From NCBI GenBank assembly GCA_030770545.1, contig CM061092.1, positions 19,779,501 to 19,843,500 on the forward strand: a stretch of 64,000 bases of DNA. Reading direction: 5' to 3'. Made by a program: the position numbers and the translations under genes. This DNA is from Macropodus opercularis (lineage: Eukaryota > Chordata > Actinopteri > Anabantiformes > Osphronemidae). This document shows, piece by piece, positions 23,501 to 34,785 of the stretch (the stretch's first letter is position 1; each line of letters begins with the position of its first letter). The notes below the pieces were generated by a model. That model saw nothing but the letters and a program-made list of their open reading frames with translations, ran no database searches and was not told the origin of the DNA.

Positions 23501-26373
23501 GAAGCAAGAGTAAAAGCAGACCTTTTGTCCTCAACAAGGAGAGTTGGCTCTTCACATTTAGCTTCACACAAACTCTCTTTGAATTGTTCTGTCTTGTCTG
23601 CTTTGGGAAACTCTACTGCCTCTGGTGTGGGCTTGGTGTGGTCGATGGGGGCGTTGTCCTTCCCAGACTTCCATAACTTGTAACGATCAGGCTGAAACTT
23701 GCGCACAAACACATCCATGGAAATCTTCACCATGTCCTGGCGGCACGAACACTGTAACAAACATCCAATCCGGTATTCACTTCCAGAAGAATGGCCCTGG
23801 GAAAATTAGGGGTCCCTGACATCTCTAGAACAGCTTTCCCACAACAAACGTTGGCTTGTTCATATTTAACGTGAAAGCTTTACAACTGGACATACTATGC
23901 AGGTCAAACCCTTCCAAATGCAGATACGCTACAAGTTTCATTCTCATGCGCCTCGTCACCATTAGATTCTGTCCAACATGTCTTACACAGACACTGGAAA
24001 CGTTTAGAATAACAAATGTGTGATCCTGGCTATTAAATCTATTGCAGAGCATGGAACCTGTGAAGACAGTGGGCTCAATCTGTTTATGTCATCTCTAGAG
24101 CTATTCAAGCTATTCACTCTCATTTTACCTGACGTTGTGTCAGGTAAAATGAAATTTGGTAGAGCAACAGCATCTACATTCACTGACTATATAAATCAAA
24201 CAAATCACAATTAGGTTGTCAGTGAGAACTTCCAAAACTTTAGTTGTTACTGTACTTTATGAGGTTCTTACGATTTTCTGGAAAGGGGTTAATAGACTTT
24301 CATATGAACAGCTGTTAATGCGTCCAGTACCAGAGTTGCCTGTTTGCCGTAATCAATCCATCGCTGCGTGGCAAAGTTGGTAGACTCAGCACAATTAAAG
24401 CCATGGTTGAAACCAGCATGATAGCCAAAGGGGAACGTCACAATGAACTGCCCAGCCTCCTGAGTGACCTGAACACAAAACGCATTCAGAACCCTAAAGC
24501 GTGGCCATTACACATACAGAAGATAGTGTATACAGTATAACCCTACGACTGAGAACGGTTCCTCTCTACTGCAGTCAGTGAGTTAGTAGCTACCTTGTCA
24601 AATGGTATGCCATATTTTTTCAGAATTGAGGGTGAAATTAAAGTCATCTTGTGGCGCAGGAAGGCCTCACAGCTCTGAGCATTTCCAGGGAAGAAACCTG
24701 CGTATATAATTAATAAATACATAGAAAACCATCAACAACATCAGAGCATATTCATGACGGTTCATTCTTCAGATAAAGAGACTTGTGATGCTGACTAGCT
24801 CAAATAAAAGAAACAATTTTGTACATTACGTATGATAATGAATGCTTGTCAAGTTTCAAATAAACCCAGCACATACCCTTTGCAAGTCGTTCTAGTCTTT
24901 TCCCATGCTCTGGTGGAACAACATACCTGAGGAGCAACAAAAGCGTATATATATCAAATACATAGAGTGGAGAATGATCAGTCCAGCTGAACTAATCCAC
25001 AGATGAAAGTCAAGAAAAGCCCCTCTTAAAACACAAGAAATGTCCAGGAAACTCTCTTTACAAGGGTGAAACGTTTTCAGAAGCCTTAATAAAAGGAACA
25101 GCAGGGAAGTGGTTAGGATCGTTGGTAGTTTCAACAACTTCAATGTACAATGCAGTCAAACAGATGCTCCTAAATCATGTGGCAAACTCAAAAGCAGAGT
25201 CAATCCAGTACGTGACAGTGCATCAGTAACCGTACCAGGACTTAGGCTCTCCAAAGTGCAGGTAGTTGATGCTGTATAAATCCATGTCCTCTGTGTGCCA
25301 TGCAAAGGCACTCTTCCACATCCCAAAATAGAGGTATGGGGTGTTGACTCCTTTGATTTGGATCCCACTGTCACTCTCCACTGTGTCCAGAATGGTGTTA
25401 AGATGACCAATGTTCCACTCAGTCACATCCTGCAAACGAAGGAATCAGCAATATCACTGGCAACAAAAAAACATGCGGAACCTTCACCAGAACAGGAAAC
25501 GTAATGTTAGGGGGGTGAGTAGATAAGCATTACACCAAAGGTCTAGTCACAGTGAAGAAATAATAGATACCGTTATCCACTTACTGGATCATAAAGTGTT
25601 CCACTGACATCGGCCCCATAAAGTGGTGGGTTGAAGGTCAGGTTCTTCCAGAACTTCCTCTCTAGCTCATCAAAATCTACATATCGTGGTTTGCAAAACC
25701 TGTAGAGCAGAATGTTTTGACATAATGGACATTATATACAGTAGCTATACAGGGACACATGCATCACCACAGTAGAGTTTACAGAATGACTGTGCAAACA
25801 GACTTGTCCAGGTTGGAGGTCTTGCGGAACTCATGTACAGTCATTGGCTTCTTCTGGATGTTATACTGCGTAAACAGGCCTGACTGGCCGGTCACAACCT
25901 GCTGAATGGGAGCCGGAATCACCAGGTCATCTATGTCATTGTACGTCCGTCGGGGTTTCCAGCCTTTAGGTGGAATAACCTGCCACAGAGTGTCAGCAGT
26001 GTCAGTACTACAGGAGGTTGTCACTTTGTCCAAAAATCATTGCAACATAAGGCAGTTGAATGAGTTTGAATGCAACGCGCTTTATCAGGCTGAGGCAGAA
26101 TGGGTGTCTGTGATTTTAGCCTTATTTATCACAGGTAAATCTAAGGAGTCTGAAGTGAGACATTTCCACAAAATAGTTTAGCATCAGCACCACTTAATAA
26201 CGACAACCTGACACAACATAACATGTTTTACTCACTCTTGCCATTCCAGCCCTGTGTGCTCCTTGCGACTCCATATATGCAACGTAGCGGCAGAAGTCCT
26301 TGAACTCCTCTTTGGAGGGGCTGAACGTCATTATCTTGGAGGCCACACTCTGGGTTGCTGTGTCTGTGGTCAT
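17185..26373 (-). CDS. KDM4A: Lysine-specific demethylase 4A (JMJD2A), complete
   Basis: A nuclear Fe(II)/2-oxoglutarate dioxygenase that removes methyl groups from H3K9me3/me2 and H3K36me3/me2. Minus-strand coding exons: 26236-26373, 25804-25979, 25585-25699, 25236-25429, 24877-24926, 24594-24697, 24331-24468, 23522-23751, 22991-23142, 22158-22552, 21566-21665, 21270-21454, 20779-20983, 20494-20570, 19794-19849, 19252-19360, 18732-18920, 18374-18544, 17953-18072, 17408-17500, 17185-17325. They join to 3138 bases, 1045 residues (human 1064). Domains in order are JmjN, JmjC, a basic linker, two PHD-type zinc fingers and a tandem Tudor. Iron ligands H188, E190 and H276, plus Y132 and K206 for 2-oxoglutarate, fall at exactly the human numbers. 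The start follows a short spliced leader. The intron after residue 999 uses a GC donor. KDM4B and KDM4C were considered, but the PHD/Tudor text and neighbours favour KDM4A. Confidence 0.96.
17953..18544 (-). CDS. KDM4A: KDM4A double Tudor exons
   Basis: Exons 18374-18544 and 17953-18072 encode residues 872-968. They carry VGQKVICKHKNGRYYQCDVV, FYEVNFDDGSFSDNL, GEVVQVRWTDGLVYGAKFV and IQMY. The hybrid Tudor pair reads methylated histone tails such as H3K4me3 and H4K20me3. Aromatic and acidic cage positions look conserved. Confidence 0.93.
18184..18316. repeat. 24-base inverted repeat inside 13-base direct repeats
   Basis: A perfect 24-base arm at 18198-18221 pairs with its reverse complement at 18249-18272 across a 27-base spacer. 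The unit is bracketed by ACAGTATAGGTGC at 18184-18196 and again at 18304-18316. It lies in the intron between the first and second Tudor exons. Part of it (CCAGTTGCCATGACTC) recurs at about 63363-63378, so it is probably a mobile repeat fragment. Confidence 0.8.
18732..21454 (-). CDS. KDM4A: KDM4A PHD and extended PHD zinc-finger exons
   Basis: Six exons (21270-21454, 20779-20983, 20494-20570, 19794-19849, 19252-19360, 18732-18920) encode about residues 598-871. WAKALAHLWQNRPPNL precedes the fingers. The first finger has YCSICMLFHTY, CTQCSVRVH and CARCKANAM. The second has NCCLCSLRGGAL, WVHVLCAVAVLEARFVN, CYYCKKRMKK and CCVQCSHGRCPTAYHPTCA. The cysteine and histidine spacing is intact. Confidence 0.93.
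19474..19667 (+). repeat. Dispersed teleost repeat, copy 2
   Basis: This carries GCGGGGAGCTGGAGCC, ACACCCTGGACACAAC, GGAGTACCCACAGAGAACCC and GGGGAGAACATGCAAACTGG in order. It is the same repeat type as 7967-8180. It lies in the KDM4A intron between 19360 and 19794. Confidence 0.65.
21566..23751 (-). CDS. KDM4A: KDM4A linker exons
   Basis: Four exons (23522-23751, 22991-23142, 22158-22552, 21566-21665) encode about residues 306-597. The first keeps CSCRQDMVKISMDVFVRKFQ and the conserved YKLW and IDHTKPTPEA. The rest is disordered. A lysine/serine-rich stretch (KTSNRRSPSKKDKN) could be a nuclear localisation signal. LHVHSYAKGD and LPGHHPLI are short conserved islands. The long acidic region I recall from human KDM4A is replaced here by basic and serine-rich sequence. 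Confidence 0.88.
21765..22025. mobile_element. piggyBac-like non-autonomous element (MITE)
   Basis: The left end reads AATAACCCTTGTGCAGGG..GAGCTCAAAA. The right end, reverse-complemented, reads TTAACCCTCTGCAGCC..GGGCTCAAAA. These form imperfect terminal inverted repeats of about 30 bases next to a TTAA (right) and a degraded ATAA (left). The roughly 260-base body has no coding sequence. It lies in the KDM4A intron between exons 22158 and 21665. The superfamily call rests on ends and target only. Confidence 0.6.
23267..23293. repeat. (TTAA)n simple repeat
   Basis: A run of ATTA/TTAA tetramers in the KDM4A intron between 22991-23142 and 23522-23751. Confidence 0.85.
24120..24152. repeat. Perfect 14-bp hairpin
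   Basis: TCATTTTACCTGAC at 24120-24133 and GTCAGGTAAAATGA at 24139-24152 are exact reverse complements around a 5-base GTTGT loop. It sits in the KDM4A intron between the last JmjC exon and the CSCRQDM exon. No function is assigned. Confidence 0.85.
24331..25979 (-). CDS. KDM4A: KDM4A JmjN end and JmjC catalytic exons
   Basis: Six exons (25804-25979, 25585-25699, 25236-25429, 24877-24926, 24594-24697, 24331-24468) encode residues 47-305. They show IPAPIQQVVTGQSGLFTQYN and NPPLYGADVSGTLY (Y132). WHTEDMD supplies H188 and E190, and HFGEPKSWY supplies K206. AGFNHGFNCAESTNF follows H276. All metal and cosubstrate residues are intact, so activity is expected. The donor after 25804 reads GTCTGT and the one after 25236 reads GTACGG; both are weak but fixed by phase. 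Confidence 0.95.
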
Positions 26374-26399
26374 CTTTGCGCTGTACTTTGACTGTAGCG
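26236..26399 (-). CDS. KDM4A: KDM4A start exon (JmjN)
   Basis: The acceptor is TCCACCAG and the donor GTGAGT. Bases 26374-26399 are leader, and ATG at 26373 starts MTTDTATQSVASKIMTFSPS. The IMTF.PS..EF..F..YV pattern and ESQGAHRAG are the JmjN hallmark. The exon ends at phase 0 after residue 46. Confidence 0.95.
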
Positions 26400-26699
26400 C
26401 TGGTGGAAAACAAAGATATCATCATTAAACATCAGCCCTCCTCTCTTCAAAGCAGCCTGACAACTAGTCAGGTCGGTTCTGGACGTTCACCTGGTAACGG
26501 ACAAGCTCCAAACTGCTGAAGTCTCAACAGCAATGCTATACTTTTGGAATTCATTTCATTTGTCTTTACATCTCTTAAAGTCATAGCAAAATGTCAATGT
26601 CTGCTTGAAAATAAGAAAAACGGCTTCTTTCAAATATACGTAAACTGAAAACGGTGCATTGCCCAGTTTCAGGTGAAAACTCGGCAAAGTCAACGCTCA

Positions 26700-27480
26700 C
26701 CGTGACAGAACATTACAACGGCCGAGGCTACTGTTGTGGAAATCATTTCCTGGACAGAAGTCTCCGACTCATCCACAGGTAACGAGCCGTCAACTAGCGA
26801 GCAGCAAACTCCAAACTTTGACTTTGAGTTCGCGAGCAAAACACAGGAGGCTCGGAGGCTGCCCGTGATTGGACACAGTGGTAGTTGGTTCACACAACTC
26901 GGTGACTGATTGGGTGAATGCCACGTCAGTCACACGCCGTAGCTCACTGACAGCCTTCCTCCTTGGAAAAATATAGCCCGCTAGCTAACATGCTAACTTT
27001 AAGATAGCTTGCTCTGCATCTCAGAAACAAAAAGTGTAATCAACAAAAGCAAACTACTGTAATAGTCACCAGCAAACAGCGAGCAATTACCACACACACA
27101 CTCCGCGAGTAGCCTTGTCAAGCAGGCTGTTAATTTACTGAAAGCACGAGCAACCGCTAAGTGTGTAGCGGACTCGGATCTGACAGCTGCCTCCTCTCTC
27201 AGCTAACCAGATAGCAAACAGGGCTTGTTGCTGACCGTCAGACTGCACAAACTTAAGTGTTACTCGTGCTATTTGACAAACGAGCTCATTCTGAAGTGGC
27301 AAACTTTCACTTACAACGGTAGAGTTGATTTCTTCTCTCAGATCACAGGTAGTAGAAACACAGACATCATCAGTCTGAGTAAAGAAGACGGTCCTCCATT
27401 ATTTCTGTGACGCATGCTCAGTGTGTGTTTGTTTACATAGATATGAGAGGGAGGGGCTTCTCGGCCCTGCAGCCAATCAC
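26700..27480 (-). promoter_or_regulatory. KDM4A promoter region and candidate first exons
   Basis: Two candidate non-coding first exons are seen on the minus strand. One ends in a strong GTAAGT donor (27309-27314), with exon about 27315-27410. The other ends in GTGAGC at 26700-26695, with left edge 26701. Both could join the acceptor before 26399. ATTGG (an inverted CCAAT box) occurs at several points, including about 26870, 26906 and 27473. A 2 kb gap separates this from the PTPRF 3' end. Promoter use is inferred. Confidence 0.5.
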
Positions 27481-29429
27481 TGCGTTGTGTCCTGCACCTC
27501 GCATGCACCGTATGCAAATGCCAAAGCGCTCGCTGACTTAACTTTGGAGGCTGTTTAGAAATTGTAATGAAATGTAACCAGGAGCTGCAACAGTTGAACC
27601 GATTCCTTCAGTCTGTATTTCCTTGTTGGGTGTGAATGTGAAAACCTTGAGGATCACATCGCTGCGGTTCTGTTTTTTGTAGTTGGTGCTCGGACTCCAT
27701 ACTCAGCCACAGTTCTACTGGGTACCAGGGATGGCGACCGGCTCAGGTTTGGAGATGCCCCTGCACAAAGCCAGCATCCCAGTGGAACGACTCCCAGCCC
27801 CGCAGCGGCTCAGTGACGGCCCGTCGCGTCTGAAGGAGCAGCATGGAAGGTCCTTTCCTCCTGCTGGATGGAGGAGGATCCCAGACAGAAGGAAGTGGGA
27901 ATGTGGAAGAGATCGGACAGATGAGCTGTGAGATGGGAGCGATGTCATGAGGGTGAGGTGAAAAAGTGGCAGCTTAAGGAGAGATTTGTGCAGGAGGCTG
28001 AAGATACTTCAAGGCTTCTGGAGGCTTCCCGTAATAAACTCATGAAGAAGAATTGGATTCTGCCAGTAGCTCAGACTGCATCTCCCAGGATTCCTTCAAG
28101 TAGTCACACGTGTCACCACTGCCTGACCTCTGTCACTCCATCCACACTCATTTCCTATTTGTTCTTCTATATGTGTATAAGTGAACAGTCATATAATAAC
28201 TTTTATTAAATAATAGGACAAACGTGGACTGTGAATTAAACCACCACGTATCAGAGGGTTTGTTCAGCTGCAGGTCTCACAGACAACCAGCAGGTGTCAC
28301 TGTTCTGACTGTAGCGAATGTTTCGAGCAGTGCTTCGTTTTCAGACAGTTGTGTCAAAGTGACTCAGTGCTTCATCAAGCTTGTCGCATCACGTTTTCCT
28401 ACAGTAACCTTAGGTACTCTACACTCATTTATTACAATGGGTTATTTATTATGAGCTATAGCGTGTTAAGGTATATTCATTTGTTTAGTTCAATTTAACA
28501 TTATTCATGATAAGCACGTTTATCGTTTACAGCACCTTAGTATGTGTAACATTAGGTGAGGTTGAGGAGGAGCGAGGGTTAGAGGGGACGGTGTGGTTGT
28601 ACGCAGAGAGCATAGAAGTTCAGAATGTATTGTCTTGCCGTTTTGGTTGGAATAAAGAAGATCAGTTAACGGACTGTAGCCCGGTTAGTGCCCTCAGCCT
28701 CTGGGCGCCGGCAGACAGGGGTGTTGCGTCCTCGCACCCTTTCTGAGCTGCCAAGCCTTGAGCTGTTTTTTAGACATGCTGAACTCTGAGCATGTGCTTG
28801 GTAAAATGTTTGGACCTGTGGTGCTTCTAGAGTCGTCCTCCCTCCTTGAGTTTTGTGTTCTGTTTTCGTTGTATGTGTGTTGGTTTTGTCTCTTGACTTC
28901 TTTTTAAGCCCAGGGATTCCTGTCTTCAGTCTGCCACAGCGCTCCTTGGACCTGCTCCTCGCTTTTCTTCGTGTCTTCTCTGTATATCATCCTCACTTTT
29001 GTGAATCCTGCCTCTTTGACTAGACGCCACTAGCGGCCACCAGCCTTATTGTTACAGTTGTTCTTTAGGAACACTTTGTCCGCCCTTACACTGGCCTTGT
29101 TGATCAGACTGAAGACGCTGTTGCTGCTAAGCCTCGGCTCATGACTCTTAAGGAATTAATTGGGCGATTCAGAGAGTGAGCAGTTATCTTCATTCATGTT
29201 TTCGGCTTTCTCAGATGGCCTGGAGTTCTAGCTAGCTGTTGTCTCCGTCCCAGGAGGATTATCCTGACGGGGGTCTCTACCACCTCACCAGCCGTATGCT
29301 CGCCCCATCAGCCAGGGTCATCTCCATGCAAGGGGAGGCTCTACCCGCTGTCCAGACCCAAACTGGCCTTAGTGCTAATCTGAAAAACTGTAAGAGAAAT
29401 GAAAGAACTCCACCATGTTTATAACAAAA
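27481..29429. other. KDM4A-PTPRF intergenic spacer
   Basis: No conserved exon or coherent long frame was found on either strand. A T-rich stretch at 28850-29060 looks repeat-derived but I cannot name it. Confidence 0.5.
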
Positions 29430-30643
29430 CCCAATTACTGCAATTTATTAAGAGTAACGTCTGTAATACAGCGGTTTCTGCTTTTATTAACGATAGAAAA
29501 GTCATCCTGTATACACCAGCTAGAAGCCTTGTAGCATAACTCTTTATATGACCCACTTCCGTTGGTTAGTGAAACCCACAGAGGTTACTGATGGTGCTCT
29601 GTGAAGCCATGTACACAAACCCAAAGATGCAAGTTATGAAATGAGTGGGGAAGTCAGGAAATGACCTGCTGTAGTATCCGTGCTCCATGATGTGAACTGG
29701 TTTTAGGCTTGTTTGGTCTGTGACGGCTATGTGACACGTTGCTTCAGTGGACGCTGAGACTGATCCTCTGCTCAAATTACTATGTTTAAGCAGCTTTTTC
29801 CTTAGGAAATTAACTACGTTTTGAAAGTCTAAAAATCTGCAAATGTTTCAGTAGGAAGCACTGAGGTAAGTGTGGGCATATGTAGAATGTAGGTCTCATT
29901 AGATCTATCACTCTATCAACCAAGTCAGCTGAAGAACCTTGACAGTTTATACTTATAACACTGGGTCAATTCTGAACGTTTCCAACTGCTTTCTGTGTTT
30001 GTTAGAAGCCTCCAGTTCTCCCGTGGCTGTGAAACCAGTGATGGACCAGAACCTCACCGTAGCAGCCGAACAGCCTTTGCACACGTATGTCCACAGGCTG
30101 GTTTCATACATGTACGTGTTCACGTCTGTATTTCCCCTTAGATGATACCAACTAAGTCATGACAGCAATAGAATGTCATACAAAATCAAATGAGTAGCAG
30201 CTGTGAGTATGTTTGAACGCATGTCATTCATGCTAAATAAACACACGCAATAAGATAAGCAAGTTTAAAATAGACATATAACAACCAGTGTACGTGATTA
30301 CAAATCAATTCTAAATACTCATAATGATGTAATGATGGAGATAAATGCAGATAGCACAAAAATATTTTTTGCTATTAGGAGGGAGCAACTGGAATATTCA
30401 GTCGAGAGTCAGGACGAGGCGTGACTGAGGGTCTTCCAGGGTCGGGTTTTGGGAGCTTTTGGTGTCGGGTCTGTGGCAGAAACGTGGCACCAGACGGGAG
30501 AAGGCTGCTGTGTGCCCCGTCCTCTTCCTGCGGCGGTCACCTCCTCATCAGCGTCCCTCGTAACCTCCTCATCAGGCCACAGGGGCTGAAGGGGCTCAGT
30601 GGATATGGCTCAGAGGAAACTCATGGAATCCGTCTGGGTGGGG
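29430..30643 (-). other. PTPRF 3' UTR
   Basis: This follows the TAA stop at 30646-30644. On the minus strand AATAAA occurs at 29489-29484 and again at 29449-29444, suggesting cleavage near 29430. No coding signal is seen. The extent is inferred from the poly(A) signals. Confidence 0.5.
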
Positions 30644-33600
30644 TTATGTTGCATAGTGATCAAAGCTTCCCAGGTACTCCAGCGCAGCCCGGTAGCACAG
30701 CTGGTACTGGTCCTTGTGACACGGGACAATAGTTGGGTTAGTGTGCACGTGGGCAGCAGCCATGCATGCAGTCTACAGTCTATTGCGCTATACAGTCTAA
30801 TAAACCCGTGTTTATGTGTCCGATTGCTGCCCAACGTCTACTACAGAGCAGGACAGAGAGGACGCGCCGCATAGGAAGGACGGCAAACGGCCTGTAGATA
30901 GAGGATGTGGGAATCCACGTGACAAACGTGGATGAGGTTTAGTAATGCGGAAGCAGGGTGTGCACATCTGCTGTCACATCAGACGCATCAGATTTTGTAT
31001 CTGTATTGTACTTTGGCCTTCGTTTCAGTCAAGCGCATCTTTGCTCTGTTGCCTCCTGACGCCTGCCGCCCTTTGAGGCCACCAGGGTCTGGCCGTAACA
31101 CTACTCTCCACATGGAGCGTCTGAGTCTGTGACTGACTAGGCTGCAGAGACTGCCACCCTCCAGAATCTTACCTCCGTCTGCACCACGGCTGGTCTCTGA
31201 GTTCGGAGCGTCTTGACGGTCTGGAAGAGGTCAACCACTCCTTCATACCTCATCCTCTCTAGGACAATGCTCAGGGTGATGAACACACCAGTCCGCCCAA
31301 CGCCGGCACTGGTGGACACACAGTTAGACTCTAATGACCACGTTATACAGCCTGTAACACACACTGTATGACAACGCAACTAACAGCTGGTGAGATTTCT
31401 CTGCCTCTGCAGATAGTGGCGTCATCAGGCCACTGTGTAGTAAGAAATACTACGCTGGTGTAGTTTGTGTGTAGGCTGCCGGTTTATACATTAAATGTGA
31501 ATGATGAGTCTTATCAGACAGATCTCAGACTCCACCGGGTGGATCCTAGCGTAACGCGTAGAGACGACTCCCTGTCGGTCACCTGCAGTGCACAGTGATG
31601 GGCCCATCTTGTCCAAATTGCTCCTTGGTTTTGTGGACTTGTCCGATGAAGTCGATGAATCCCTCCCCAGTTTTGGGAACTCCCTGCTCAGGCCAGTCCG
31701 TAAACTGAAACTGCCGGATGGTCCGTGACTGTCCGTCCTGACAAACATACACAGGGATCACAGAGGCCATCAGTAGGGTCATTCAATGCAGGATTATCCA
31801 GTATCCAGTTCAGCTCAGCATTAAATCATGTCTGGCAGCTTCTAGTCTAAAAAGCTTGTTGTCAGTCGCTGTCAGAGCTTAGACCCACTACAGTAAGTGC
31901 AGTGAAATTCACAGTACGCTAAACACATACTCTGCTGCAAAAATAGAGCCATGAGTGCTTCTATGTCCTTTCCCACTCAACCTACCCTGGCATCTGTGAC
32001 TTTGAACTCTCTCAGGATGTACTGAGGCATGTTGTACTCAGCCATGGGGTCCACAACGAAGTACTGGTAGCGTGCCGAGCGCTCAGCAGGCCAGTACTGA
32101 TGGCACTTCTCCTGCAGGACGCAGAGGGGAGAAGCATCACGACGCGCGATCAGCACAACACAATCCATTCATTCATAACAGTTTGTCAGTGAGGGTAAAC
32201 AGATTCAGACAGACTTTGCCTTGTGATCGATCATGAAAACAATTTACTTAATCATGACTTGACTTAACTTGATTCAGAACAAATTATCCGAACAGTCGCC
32301 AGCATCTGACAAATAGGATTCAAGGCTTGATTTGAGGTTGTGACACAAGGCATGAACATGCGTTACCCGTCCCATCTCGCGAAGTTTGGTGAGCATGACC
32401 ACAATGGTGGAGTTGTGCTCCCACAGCATTCTCCAGAAGTCCTCAGTGGTCTCAGCTAGCGGGCCCTGCGTGGCCATGTATGCTTTCTGCTGCCTGCAGG
32501 ACAGAACCGTCTGGAGTTAGTTCCATTACAGTGCAGGTAAAGGTGTTAAATATTTAGTTTTGCACAAGGAAATTTGATGAATCAGCAGTTCCGGCTCAGC
32601 CAGGCTCCAACAGACCTGGCACCAACAGGGGGCGGTGTTGCACCACCTGACAGGTCCCATAAACCTGTGTGCAGTCAGTGTTCTGTCATCCGTGTGCATC
32701 AGTGCTGCCCTGTGTGAATACTCGCTGCTTCTCACCGATGGATGGATTCATTACAGTCAGATTACTCGGTTGCTAATAAGCAAGACAGTGTAAAACATCT
32801 ACAATGTGACGCCGGTGGTTGAAGAAGACTCGTGTGTTCTGACTTGGCCACGGGAAGCAGTGATTTGTTAGCCTACGTTCCAGTAGCGGTGGTGGTTTCT
32901 TGTGTGGTTACTGATGAGTTAGGCTTGTTTTACTGTACAGGCTGAGGAAAGACCATGAAACCCATCCTCCCGCTGTTAAATCAGCCACATGTGGATGCAC
33001 AGGCCTTAATTCCTATCTGTTAGGCAGCGAGGAGAACTTAAATTAGCATTAAAATAGTAACAGTAAGTGCACAGGTCCACTCTAGGACTGTGGAAGGACC
33101 ATTTACCCCACAACAAATGGGAATAATGTGCTTGAACCATCCAATCATGTATTTTAGGGCTTTAGTTACTGAAACCAGCACTAATTCTGTCAACCAAATA
33201 ATGGCAGCGAGTTGCAGCCAGAATCAAGCCAGGCAGGATGTGTGTAATGAAGTATATACAGTGATCGACATCCGCTTCACTTTGACCAGCTGCGCTCTTG
33301 CTGTTGTGACAGTAGCTATCGTTAGTTTTATGATAATCAGTTTTGATCCATCGAAGACGAGATGAGAACATGAGCAGGATTTCCATGTGTCACTGAGTGT
33401 ATCGGCAGCGATAGACGGTATGAGCCTCCTGTCTGGCTCTGAGGTGAACGACTGCGGACGAAATGGCCTGAGGTCACCAATCGCTGCGCTCACCTTAATC
33501 TGCTCTAACCCCCACCGGGCAGTTTAAGCTGAGCTTGTCTTGTTAGGATGCCCTGGAGACACTTCATTAGGCTCTGCTATGCTGCTAGACTGGAACAGTT

Positions 33601-34785
33601 GGTCTTTACAGCTGTCATTAAATTCTCTCTTATAATATTGCTGCTGATGTCACATGTGCAAACACCTCGTCACGTACATGTACGCTACTTATCTGAGCCA
33701 CAAACTGTGATGAGACACACAGAAGCACACAATGAACGGTGGCTTTGTCTGCATACGTTGCTGTGGCAACCACACGATCGCTGTCTCAGAGGCGTCGTAG
33801 GCTCCTCAAGCCACGACGCCTCTGATTCTTATGCATCGAGGAACAAAGTTTAAAACGTGGAACTATTCCTTTGTCTTTTCAGAAACAACAGGTCTGTTTA
33901 AACACGTGATCAATAAACTAACCACGCAAACATGTGACCTTTGCAACAAGGGGAAACAAAACACACTGGACCTAGTTTACACCCAGTGAAGCGCTCGGAC
34001 CACATGTGACTGAACATGGGCAGCCAACTGCAGCAGTCACAGAGACCTGCATCAATCAATGCATGGATGATGTGACAGCCACAAGACAACTGAGCTTCCT
34101 AAGCTGCTAAAAACCAGAGATGAAGCCTTCAGACCAGGAGATAAAGCAGCTTTCAAACCAGCAAGACCCAATCTGTGCCATGGAAAAGCAAAACATTTAT
34201 CACAGGCCAATGACGATGATGCATCTCTGATGAGAGCTGTGAGAGCCCTAACCTCCAATCTCTCTACCCCCCATCAAAAATATAGTGCAAATCCTGAAGT
34301 GTGCTGTACACAGGGCCGTGGGCTAAACAAAGACCATCTTTACTGTAATAAACACGGTGAAACTCTGAGGTGCGATGCACCAGGAAATACCTCTTTGCAC
34401 AGTGACTCTTGTTAGTACCTGTACTGTCTTAGGTTCATGTGGAGTCATTTATTGATCCATTGTCTCTCTGTGGGCACCGTGGTCCTGCGAGACACAACAG
34501 CATAAGGTCCAGCTCCTCAGATTCTGTGTCCTCAGCCCCTTCAGTTCTGACCATGTCCAGCGCCTGTGTGTTATTGCCCACATCCACATGATTGCTGAGG
34601 ACTCACCTGTATCCATCGATGAAGCTGGCGTTGATGTAGTCCGAGCCCTCCACTCCTCTGATTGGCTGCAGGCAGACCCGCGAGGACTCAAAAGGCAAGA
34701 TGTTCACCAGGCGGTTCTTGAATTTGTTACATGGCAGGTTGGCACTGATGAATCTTGAGGTATGTGCTTTAGAGTTGGCCAGTTT
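30644..34785 (-). CDS. PTPRF: PTPRF D2 phosphatase-like exons and C-terminus
   Basis: Six exons (34607-34785, 32367-32493, 31986-32111, 31583-31737, 31173-31308, 30644-30712) encode D2. KFKNRLVNILPFESSRV has leucine in place of the KNRY tyrosine. WPEQGVPKTGEG has glutamate in place of the WPD aspartate. The cysteine signature VHC|SAGVGRTGVF is kept. These two substitutions are the known reason LAR-family D2 domains have little activity and act as regulatory or docking domains. The protein ends RAALEYLGSFDHYAT. Confidence 0.95.

Larger units (their letters stand above)
32494..34606 (-). other. PTPRF intron within D2
   Basis: It contains a hairpin at 33784-33822 and a plus-strand LINE fragment at 33880-34420. 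The rest shows no conserved exon. Confidence 0.6.
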
